Below, one piece after another: positions 13,890 through 20,774 of a DNA stretch of 26,214 bases. Each line of letters begins with the position of its first letter. Positions within the stretch are counted from its first letter, which is position 1. This stretch comes from CAZRIP01 sp964600165 (GTDB taxonomy: Bacteria > Elusimicrobiota > Elusimicrobia > UBA1565 > UBA9628). The stretch is from positions 1 through 26,214 of the forward strand of contig CAZRIP010000047.1 of NCBI GenBank assembly GCA_964600165.1, given 5' to 3'. The notes beneath the pieces are model-generated. The model had not been told where the DNA came from. It saw only the letters and a program-made list of their open reading frames with translations, and made no database searches. A program made the position numbers and the translations under genes.

Positions 13890-15775
13890 AAGCAGGTCTC
13901 GTGCCAGAGCTCGAGCATCAAGAGAGCCCACAGACGATAGCCGTGGTCGCGCCGGCCGCTCTGGTGCTCGGCCCACATCCCGCGCAACGCCTCTTCGCGG
14001 AAATAACCCCGGGCGAGGGCCTTCGAGCCGAGGACGTGCTCCTCCCAAAAGCCTCGCAGCGGGCCGCGGAACCACTTGCCGAGAGGGATGCCGAAGCCCA
14101 TCTTGCCGCGGTTTCGGATCAGCGGCGGGAGGCGGTCCTTGAACGCCTCTTTCATGATCCACTTTTGCCGCCTCAGGTTCTTGAGCTTCCAGTCGCCGGG
14201 CAAGTTGTAGATCAGCTCGACGAACTCGTGGTCGAGCAGCGGCGAGCGCCCCTCGAGCGACGTCGCCATCGTCGCGACGTCGACTTTCGCCATCAAGCAC
14301 TCGGGCAGATAAGTCGTGAAATCGACGTAGAGAAGCTGATTGACGAAGTCCTCGTCCTTGCAGCGCGCGAAGGCCTCCGCCATGTAGCGCTGCGCGCTTC
14401 CGGCCTCGGCGCCCAGGCGCGCCTTGAACGCGTCGGTGTAGAGATGCGGCTTGTCGTCCTCGGCGAAGTAGCAGATCATCTTCAAGTGGCGCTTGGGCAC
14501 GTCCGCCGACAGCGCCGAGCGCAGGAAGCGCTTGAGCCGCCACGAGAAGCCGTACGGGGCGTTCTTTTCGGGAAGCAGCTCCGCGCCCGCCTTGAGCGCG
14601 GCCCGCGCCGGTCCCGGCACCGCGTCGAATAATCTCGCGATCGCCATCGCCTGGTAGCGCAGGTAGCCCGCGAAGTTCTCGTCGCCGCCGTCGCCGTTCA
14701 ACGCGACGGTGACGTGCTTGCGCGTCTCGCGCGCCACGTAGTAGGACGGCAGCGCGGAGGCGTCGGCGTAAGGCTCGCCGTAGTGCCAAGCGAGCTTCGG
14801 GAGGACTTCGGCCATCTCGGGCTTGACGACGAACTCGGTGTGCTCGCAGCCGTAGCGCTCGGCCACGGTCTTGGCGTATTTGAGCTCCGAAAATTCTTCT
14901 TCTTCGAAGCCGATCGAGAACGTCTTGACCGGCCGCTCGGAGAGCTCGGCCATCAGCGCGACGATGATCGAGGAGTCGACGCCGCCGGACAAGAACGCGC
15001 CCAGCGGCACGTCCGAGATCATGCGCAGCCGCGTCGCCTCCTTGAGCTTGTCGACGATCAGGCTCTTGGCCTCCTCGACGTCGGTCGTGACCGGCCTTCC
15101 TCCGAGAGGCAGGTCCCAATAGCGCTCGACTCTCGTTTGACCCTTCTCGTAGACGAGCACGTGCGCGGGAGGCAGCTTCTTGACGCCGCGATAGATCGTG
15201 CCGGGCGACGGGATGTATTGGAGCGAGAGGAACCGGTCGATCGCCTGGGGCTCGATCTCCTTGGGGATGTCGTGCAAGGCGAATAGGCAGCGCAGCTCCG
15301 AGCCGAAGACGAGCGCGCCGTCCATCTCGCAATAGTTGAGCGGTTTTTTGCCGATGCGGTCGCGCGCGAGGACCAGGCGCTCCCGGCGCTCGTCCCAGAT
15401 CGCGAACGCGAACATGCCGCGCAGCTTCTTGACGCACGCCGGCCCCAGCTCCTCGTAGAGCGCGAGGATCGCCTCGGTGTCGGTCTTGGTCGCGAACTTG
15501 TGGCCGCGCCCTTCCAGCTCCTTTCGCAGCTCGAGAAAGTTGTAGATCTCGCCGTTGAAGACGATGTGCGTCTTGCCTCGCGCGTAGGAGATCGGCTGGT
15601 GGCCCGTGTTGAGATCGATGATCGCCAAGCGGCGCATCGCCAAGCCGACGCCGGCGCCGACGTGGTAGCCCTCGTCGTCCGGGCCGCGGTGCGCGATGAG
15701 ATCGTTAGCGGCTTTCAGCCGCTCGCGCGAGGCGAGACGCCCGTCGGAATAAGCCACGCCGCAGATGCCGCACAT
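13886..15775 (-). CDS. asnB: Asparagine synthase (glutamine-hydrolysing)-type amidotransferase
   Basis: The 629-residue length and two-domain layout are those of AsnB. An N-terminal class II glutaminase domain begins MCGICG (Cys2 is the nucleophile after Met removal), with HRGPDD (29-34), RRLAIIDL and FNGEIYNF (73-80). A C-terminal ATP-pyrophosphatase synthetase domain has the SGGVDSS loop at 263-269. It activates a carboxylate as an acyl-AMP and amidates it with glutamine-derived ammonia. AsnB paralogues inside surface-polysaccharide clusters often amidate uronic acids or amino-acid substituents rather than free aspartate. The tight position, 4 nt after a GT4 gene and GTGA-coupled to a small membrane protein, suggests such a role here. 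Housekeeping asparagine synthesis cannot be excluded. Confidence 0.92.
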   Translation of the reverse strand: MCGICGVAYSDGRLASRERLKAANDLIAHRGPDDEGYHVGAGVGLAMRRLAIIDLNTGHQPISYARGKTHIVFNGEIYNFLELRKELEGRGHKFATKTDTEAILALYEELGPACVKKLRGMFAFAIWDERRERLVLARDRIGKKPLNYCEMDGALVFGSELRCLFALHDIPKEIEPQAIDRFLSLQYIPSPGTIYRGVKKLPPAHVLVYEKGQTRVERYWDLPLGGRPVTTDVEEAKSLIVDKLKEATRLRMISDVPLGAFLSGGVDSSIIVALMAELSERPVKTFSIGFEEEEFSELKYAKTVAERYGCEHTEFVVKPEMAEVLPKLAWHYGEPYADASALPSYYVARETRKHVTVALNGDGGDENFAGYLRYQAMAIARLFDAVPGPARAALKAGAELLPEKNAPYGFSWRLKRFLRSALSADVPKRHLKMICYFAEDDKPHLYTDAFKARLGAEAGSAQRYMAEAFARCKDEDFVNQLLYVDFTTYLPECLMAKVDVATMATSLEGRSPLLDHEFVELIYNLPGDWKLKNLRRQKWIMKEAFKDRLPPLIRNRGKMGFGIPLGKWFRGPLRGFWEEHVLGSKALARGYFREEALRGMWAEHQSGRRDHGYRLWALLMLELWHETCL

Positions 15776-15779
15776 GCGG

Positions 15780-16952
15780 TCAGTTTACCAGTTCCTCGTA
15801 GATCGCCACGAGCTTGCGCGCGATCTCCTCGTACGAGAAGAGCGCCGCGCGCGAAAGGCCCTTCTCGCGCAGCGCGCGCCGCAGCGGCTCGTCTTCGAGC
15901 AGGCGCTTGATCGCATCCGAGAGCGGCGCGACCTGCTGGGGCGGCACCGAAAGCGCCGCGTCGCCCATGGACTCGCGGTTGCCGGCCGTCGTCGAGGCGA
16001 TGAACGGAGTCCCGCAAGCCATCACCTCGAGGCCGAAGCCGAAGCCTTCCACGCTCGTCGGATGGACGCAGCCGAGGGCGAGCGTGTAGATCGCCGGAAG
16101 ATCCTCGATCGGGACGTAGCCCGTCGTGACGATCCGCTCGCGCAGCCCCAGCTCCTCGGCCAGGTTGAGAAGACTTTCGAGCGGGCCGCCGCGCGAGCCG
16201 ATCAAGACGAGCGAGCAGCCCTTGGCCGCGCCGTCCTTGAGGAGCGCGAAGGCGCGCACGATGAAATCCGCGTTCGTGCGAAAGAGCGGGATGTAGGGCC
16301 CGACGACGAGCAAGTAGCGCTCGGGGAGCCGGTAGCGCTCGCGGACTTTCCTCAGCGCCTCGGGATCGGTCACGGGCCGGAAGCGCTTCAAGTCGACGCC
16401 CGAGGTCAGGACGCGGATCTTGGATTCGGGCAGCGCGTAGTAGCGGATCAGCTCTTTCTTGAGGTTCTCGCTCGTCGCGATCAGAAGATCGGCGCGGCGC
16501 GCGAGCTCGTAGGTGTACGGGCTCGAGATCTTTTTTCCGGGCTCGGGCTTGCCCGACTTCGGGATCGTCTCGTCGGACAAGTCGAAGAAGGTCACGATCG
16601 TCTTGGCTCCCGCGACGTGCGGCAAGCAGCCCCCCGCGAGGACGTGGTAGACGTCGGGCCCGCGGCCGCCGAGCAGGGCCTTGGCGACCGGCCAGCCGCG
16701 CCGGTGATCGAGCGCGCGCACGAGGCGCTCCGGGAAGCGGACGTAGCGCGTCTCGAAGTTGTCCCGATTCGGGCGGGGCAGGCGAGCCGCCTTCTCGGCG
16801 TGGCCCTTGAAGAAATAGGCGAAAAGGGTGTACCGGTTGCGGGAATCGAGCTCGGCCAGCGCGCCGACGACGTTGTCGATGTAATAGTCGATGCCGCGCT
16901 TGGCGTCGGCGATCAGGGCGAGCTCGAGCACCACGCGCAGCGGTCTTGTCAC
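15780..16952 (-). CDS. GT4 family glycosyltransferase
   Basis: The 390-residue GT-B protein has an N-terminal Rossmann domain (RVVLELALIADAKRGIDYYI) and a C-terminal nucleotide-binding domain (RYLLVVGPYIPLFRTN, about 212-227). Donor-site segments are LTSGVDLKRF (182-191) and HPTSVEGFGFGLEVMACGTPFI. The usual E-x7-E of GT4 enzymes appears as E302-x6-E309, one residue short. It should add one sugar to a lipid-linked or other acceptor in the cytoplasm with retention of configuration. It begins with GTG at 16952, 7 nt after a TAAAAT hexamer, and heads an operon with AsnB (4-nt gap) and a small membrane protein. Donor and acceptor are unknown. Confidence 0.88.
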   Translation of the reverse strand: MTRPLRVVLELALIADAKRGIDYYIDNVVGALAELDSRNRYTLFAYFFKGHAEKAARLPRPNRDNFETRYVRFPERLVRALDHRRGWPVAKALLGGRGPDVYHVLAGGCLPHVAGAKTIVTFFDLSDETIPKSGKPEPGKKISSPYTYELARRADLLIATSENLKKELIRYYALPESKIRVLTSGVDLKRFRPVTDPEALRKVRERYRLPERYLLVVGPYIPLFRTNADFIVRAFALLKDGAAKGCSLVLIGSRGGPLESLLNLAEELGLRERIVTTGYVPIEDLPAIYTLALGCVHPTSVEGFGFGLEVMACGTPFIASTTAGNRESMGDAALSVPPQQVAPLSDAIKRLLEDEPLRRALREKGLSRAALFSYEEIARKLVAIYEELVN

Positions 16953-16959
16953 TTCCGGT

Positions 16960-16965
16960 ATTTTA
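16960..16965 (-). promoter_or_regulatory. -10-like hexamer of the GT4-asnB operon
   Basis: TAAAAT on the minus strand ends 7 nt before the GTG at 16952; the overlapping TATAAA at 16962-16967 is an alternative register. It abuts the plus-strand hexamer at 16966-16971 with no base between them. Confidence 0.5.
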
Positions 16966-16971
16966 TATGAT
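16966..16971 (+). promoter_or_regulatory. -10-like hexamer of the GNAT operon
   Basis: TATGAT ends 9 nt before the ATG at 16981. The whole divergent region is 28 bp, so polymerase bound for one gene should exclude the other. No -35 hexamer is present at the usual distance. Confidence 0.5.
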
Positions 16972-16980
16972 TAGCCCGCC

Positions 16981-17445
16981 ATGAGACCCGCGCTCGAGTT
17001 CAGACGCGCCGCCCCCGGCCTGGAAAGGCCGCTCGCGCGCTTTTTCGCGGCTTTCCGGCGCTCGAAAGATCGCCTGCGCTTCGAGCCCCACCCCATGACG
17101 TCGGCCGAGGCCCGCGCCCGCTGCGCTTATAAAGGAAAGGACCTCCACTACGTCGTCGCCGTCGGAAGCCGCGTCGTCGGCTACGGGATCCTGCGCGGCT
17201 GGGACGAAGGCTACGCGCGGCCGAGCCTGGGCATCGGCCTTCTGCCCGCGGCGCAAGGCCGGGGCATCGGCCGCGCGCTGATGCATTTCCTGCACGCGGC
17301 GGCCGCCGAGCGCGGCGCTCGGCAGGTCCGCCTGCGCGTCGCCAAGGACAACAAGGCCGCGCGCGCGCTCTACGCGAACCTGGGCTATCGCTTCCGTCCG
17401 AACACCAAGGAGCTCCTCGAGGGGATCGTCGACCTTGGCCGATAA
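16981..17445 (+). CDS. GNAT family N-acetyltransferase
   Basis: The protein has 154 residues, a usual GNAT length. The acetyl-CoA pyrophosphate-binding motif A is IGLLPAAQGRGIGRALM, with Q92-GRGIG at 92-97. Motif B is seen at VAKDNKAARALYANLGYRF, including the Tyr-Asn-Leu-Gly-Tyr turn. It should transfer an acyl group from acyl-CoA to a primary amine. It is the first gene of a three-gene operon with a sugar C-methyltransferase and a sugar aminotransferase, so a nucleotide-activated amino sugar is the likeliest acceptor, comparable in logic to the acyltransferases of 4-amino-sugar pathways. Its last 11 nt overlap the next gene. A protein or small-molecule substrate remains possible. Confidence 0.86.
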   Translation: MRPALEFRRAAPGLERPLARFFAAFRRSKDRLRFEPHPMTSAEARARCAYKGKDLHYVVAVGSRVVGYGILRGWDEGYARPSLGIGLLPAAQGRGIGRALMHFLHAAAAERGARQVRLRVAKDNKAARALYANLGYRFRPNTKELLEGIVDLGR

Positions 17446-18697
17446 GAAGATCCTCGTGCGCGCGATCGGCCGCTGCCGGCTTTGCGGCAACGAGGAGCTC
17501 GCCCCGCTGCTCGATCTCGGGGAGCAGGTCCCGACCGGGATGTTCGTCAAGGAAGCCGTGCCGGTCGCGGCCGGGCCGCTCCAGCTCGTCAAATGCCACG
17601 GCAAGGCCGGGCGCTGCGACCTCGTGCAGCTGCGCCACAGCTACGACTTGGGGGAGCTCTACGGGAAAAACTACGGCTACCGCTCGGGCTTGAACCAATC
17701 GATGGTGCGCCATTTAAAGGAGCTCGTCGAAAAAGCCGTCGCGCTCGCCGCGCCCGAGCCCGGCGAGCTCGTCGTCGACATCGGCAGCAACGACAGCACG
17801 CTCCTGCGCTGCTATCCAGACGGCCTCGCGCGCGTCGGCATCGATCCGACCTCGGAGAAATTCAAGTCGTATTATCCGAAGGACGTCGTCCGCATCCCGG
17901 ATTTTTTTTCGTCCGACAAGGTCTCGGCCGCGGCCAAGGGCCGCCGCGCCAAGATCGTGACCTCGATCGCGATGTTTTACGATCTGGAATCCCCTCTTGC
18001 CTTCATGAAAGAGGTCCGGGACGTCCTCGCTCCAGACGGCATCTGGGTCTTCGAGCAGAGCCACATGCCGACGATGGTCGCCAAGAACGCCTATGACACC
18101 GTCTGCCACGAGCATCTCGAGTACTACGGGCTGCGCCAGATCCATTGGATGACCGAGCGCGCCGGCCTCAAGATCCTCGACGTTTCTTTCGACGACACCA
18201 ACGGCGGCAGCTTCCGCGTGACCGCCGGCCGCTCGGACGGGCCGCGCCCCGAGGCGCGCGCTTTGGTCGAGAGGCTTCTCGCGCAAGAGGACAAGGACGG
18301 CTTTACGAGCCTCGCGCCGTGGGAAGCGTTCCGCGCGCGCGTCTTCAAGCACCGCGACGAGCTCGTCGCGCTCGTCGCCAAGCTCGAAAAGGACGGCAAG
18401 AAGGTCTTCGGCTACGGGGCCTCGACGAAAGGCAACGTTCTTCTCCAGTTCTGCGGACTGACGGCCGAGGATATTCCCTGCGTGGCCGAGGTCAACGAGG
18501 ACAAGTTCGGCTGCGTGACGCCGGGAAGCCGCATCCCGATCGTGCCCGAGGCCGACGCCCGCGCGCGACGCCCGGATTATTTCCTGGTCCTGCCGTGGCA
18601 TTTCAAGGAGGGCATCGCGCGGCGCGAGAAAGCTTTTCTGAAATCGGGCGGCAAGCTGCTTTTCCCGCTGCCGGAGATCGAGGTGATCTCCGCGTGA
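17435..18697 (+). CDS. SAM-dependent sugar C-methyltransferase (TylC3/TcaB9 type)
   Basis: This 420-residue protein has the three-part family layout. The N-terminal zinc-binding domain uses Cys14, Cys17, Cys54 and Cys61 (CRLCGN ... KCHGKAGRC). A central SAM fold follows with VVDIGSNDSTLL (113-124). The C-terminal domain contains FGYGASTKGNVLLQ, the conserved motif of the methyltransf_14 module. Homologues add a branching C-methyl group to a nucleotide keto-deoxysugar, usually at C-3. NYGYRSGLNQSM and YDTVCHEHLEYY are further family signatures. The start is taken as TTG 17435-17437, with AGGGG 10 nt upstream; GTG at 17456 is an alternative. It overlaps the GNAT gene by 11 nt and the next gene as GTGA. 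A run of eight T at 17902-17909 lies within the coding region. Confidence 0.9.
   Translation: MADKKILVRAIGRCRLCGNEELAPLLDLGEQVPTGMFVKEAVPVAAGPLQLVKCHGKAGRCDLVQLRHSYDLGELYGKNYGYRSGLNQSMVRHLKELVEKAVALAAPEPGELVVDIGSNDSTLLRCYPDGLARVGIDPTSEKFKSYYPKDVVRIPDFFSSDKVSAAAKGRRAKIVTSIAMFYDLESPLAFMKEVRDVLAPDGIWVFEQSHMPTMVAKNAYDTVCHEHLEYYGLRQIHWMTERAGLKILDVSFDDTNGGSFRVTAGRSDGPRPEARALVERLLAQEDKDGFTSLAPWEAFRARVFKHRDELVALVAKLEKDGKKVFGYGASTKGNVLLQFCGLTAEDIPCVAEVNEDKFGCVTPGSRIPIVPEADARARRPDYFLVLPWHFKEGIARREKAFLKSGGKLLFPLPEIEVISA
18681..18686 (+). promoter_or_regulatory. Shine-Dalgarno of the perosamine-synthase-like gene
   Basis: AGGTGA lies 7 nt upstream of the GTG at 18694, within the end of the C-methyltransferase gene. 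It supports that GTG, which also forms the GTGA overlap, as the true start. Confidence 0.65.
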
Positions 18698-19788
18698 AGA
18701 AGATTCCCTGGGCGCGGCCGCGATTCTCGGCCGACGCCAAGAAGTACGTCGTCGACGCCCTCGGCTCGACCTGGGTGTCCAGCGGCCCCTACGTCGACCG
18801 CCTCGAGCGCGGATTCCTGCGCCGCGTAGGCGCAAAGCGCGGCCTCGCGGTCTCGAACGGGACGACGGCCTTGCAGCTCGCGCTGCTCGCCGCCGGCGTC
18901 GGCCCCGGCGACGAGGTGCTCGTGCCCGGCTACACCTTCGTCGCGCCCGCGAACATGGTCATCGCCTGCGGCGCCAAGCCCGTCTTCTGCGACGTCGATC
19001 CGGAGACTTGGGGGCTCGACGCGCGCGACGCCGCCAGGCGCGTCACCAAGAAGACGAAGGCCGTCATCGCCGTCCACGTCTACGGCAACGTCTGCGACAT
19101 GGCGGCGATCGTCGCGCTCGCCCGGCGAGAAAAATTAGTCCTCATCGAGGACGCCGCGGAGTCGGCGTTCTCGCGCTTCAAAGGGCGCTGCGCCGGGACG
19201 TTCGGCGACGTCGGCTGCTTCAGCTTCCAGGCGACGAAGACGATCACGACCGGCGAGGGCGGCTTCGTGACCGCGAGCTCCCAAGCGACGCTCGAAAGGA
19301 TGCGCATGATCCGCGACCACGGCATGCGTCCCGGCAAGCGCTATTGGCACGACGTCGTCGGGTTCAACTTCCGGCTGACGAACCTTCAGGCCGCCGTCGG
19401 CGTCGCGCAGCTGGAGAGCCTCGACCGCGCGATCGCGGACCGAAAAAAGCTCTTCGCGCTCTATCGCGCCCGCCTGGACGGGCAGGCCGGGATCCGCCTG
19501 CAGGCGTTCCGTCCCGAGGTCGAGCCCGTCGTCTGGGCGCTCGGCGTCCTGATGGACCCGGCGGCCTTCGGCATGAGCCGCGACGCGCTCATCGCGCGCT
19601 TGGCGGAGTCCGGCGTCGAGACGCGCCCCGGCTTCTATCCCTTCGACGTCCTCCCTCTCTACCACGGACCGAGGCTGCCGGTCTCGCGCGGCCTCGGCTT
19701 GAACGTCTTGAGCCTGCCTTTCTTCCCCGGGCTGCCCGCGCCGGACGTGGGTTTCATCTGCGAGCGGCTGCTGCGCCTGCGCCGCTAG
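18694..19788 (+). CDS. DegT-family sugar aminotransferase, perosamine-synthase-like
   Basis: The 364-residue PLP enzyme carries SNGTTALQLALLA, GDEVLVPGYTFVAPANMV, the HVYGNVCDM segment, IEDAAESAFSRFKG and SFQATKTITTGEGG, with Schiff-base Lys182. It also has GFNFRLTNLQAAVGVAQLE. The TKTITTGEGG loop and the RYWHDVVGFN segment are closest to GDP-perosamine synthase (RfbE/Per) and related 4-aminotransferases, which aminate a 4-keto-6-deoxyhexose. That reading is from memory of the family, not a search. The GTG start at 18694 overlaps the C-methyltransferase stop (GTGA) and has a Shine-Dalgarno. Together with the C-methyltransferase and GNAT it could make an N-acylated, C-methylated amino sugar. 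The stop codon shares the palindrome CTAG with the stop of the convergent GT2 gene. Confidence 0.88.
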   Translation: MKKIPWARPRFSADAKKYVVDALGSTWVSSGPYVDRLERGFLRRVGAKRGLAVSNGTTALQLALLAAGVGPGDEVLVPGYTFVAPANMVIACGAKPVFCDVDPETWGLDARDAARRVTKKTKAVIAVHVYGNVCDMAAIVALARREKLVLIEDAAESAFSRFKGRCAGTFGDVGCFSFQATKTITTGEGGFVTASSQATLERMRMIRDHGMRPGKRYWHDVVGFNFRLTNLQAAVGVAQLESLDRAIADRKKLFALYRARLDGQAGIRLQAFRPEVEPVVWALGVLMDPAAFGMSRDALIARLAESGVETRPGFYPFDVLPLYHGPRLPVSRGLGLNVLSLPFFPGLPAPDVGFICERLLRLRR

Positions 19789-20774
19789 CGCGGGAAAAGA
19801 CGCAGCCGCAGCGCGCGCAAGGACGAGGCGCCCGAGTAGAGCTTGTAGAGCGCAAGATAGAGCGCCGGCGAGAAAACGGCGAGCAAGACCGTCGCCTTGC
19901 GGAAAAATCCGAATGAAGACCCGGCGCCGCGCGCGCCTTCCCGCCAGAGATCAAAGGCTTCCCTCGGCGCCGCGGAAAGCGCGGCGTGGAGCACTCGCCT
20001 TCGCCACGACTCGAGCGCGTCGAGCTCGCGGTAGCGCGGCGTCGTCGACATGCCGCGCTCCTCGAGCCATTTCGCCAGCGCCCGCGCGAAGAGCTCGCGC
20101 ATGCGAAAATCGCGCTCGAGCTTGCGCGGGTTCTCGAAGCCGCCCGCGCACCAGTTCGCCCCGTGGATGCGGTGAAAGCCGAGGATCTCCGGGATGTTCG
20201 CGAGCGCTCCGTCCAACAGCGCGCGCACGGTCAGATAATCGTCGAGGTAATAAAAAAGCTCGCTCGGGATCTCGACGAGGCTCTTGCGCCTCACGCACAG
20301 ACCCGAGGTGGCCGCGAAATGCGTGCGCGCGTCGAGAAAGTCGTCGATGCCGTAGCGCGCGGGCCAATCGGGAAACGTCTGCCTCGCGATGGGGCCCGAA
20401 GCGTCGCGATCCTCGAGGAAATGCTGCGCGGCGGACACCTTCGGGTCGTCGAAGGGCACGGCGCAGGCCGAGAGCTTGCCGGGCAGCCACCAGTCGTCGG
20501 AGTCGAGCAAGCACACCGCTTCGCCGCGCGCCTGCGCGAAGCCGCGGTTAAATGCCGTCGCCTGGCCTTGGTTGGGCTGCAGGATCGCGCTCAGGCGGCT
20601 TCCGTAGGAAGCCAATATTTCTCGAGAGTCGTCCGTCGAGCCGTCGTCGACGACGATCAGCTCGGCTTCTTTTTCGATAAAAAGATCCTGCGCCAGCACG
20701 GAGTCGATCGCCTGGCGCAGGAAACGGCCGTAGTTGCAGTTGTCGATGACGACCGAGAAGAACGGGCGGGTCAC
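19785..20774 (-). CDS. GT2 family glycosyltransferase
   Basis: The protein has 329 residues. The N-terminal GT-A domain has FSVVIDNCNYGRFLRQAIDS, VVDDGSTD (41-48) and LLDSDDWWLP with the metal-binding DXD at 91-94. GWNW-like acceptor residues are not obvious. The C-terminal 60 residues contain a hydrophobic stretch (about 288-312) that could peripherally or terminally anchor it to the membrane. It is the last gene of the long minus-strand operon and starts with a GTG overlapping the preceding GT4 stop (GTGA). It should transfer a sugar to the growing lipid-linked glycan in the cytoplasm with inversion. Specificity is unknown. Its last 4 nt overlap the end of the convergent aminotransferase gene. 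Confidence 0.88.
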   Translation of the reverse strand: MTRPFFSVVIDNCNYGRFLRQAIDSVLAQDLFIEKEAELIVVDDGSTDDSREILASYGSRLSAILQPNQGQATAFNRGFAQARGEAVCLLDSDDWWLPGKLSACAVPFDDPKVSAAQHFLEDRDASGPIARQTFPDWPARYGIDDFLDARTHFAATSGLCVRRKSLVEIPSELFYYLDDYLTVRALLDGALANIPEILGFHRIHGANWCAGGFENPRKLERDFRMRELFARALAKWLEERGMSTTPRYRELDALESWRRRVLHAALSAAPREAFDLWREGARGAGSSFGFFRKATVLLAVFSPALYLALYKLYSGASSLRALRLRLFPR

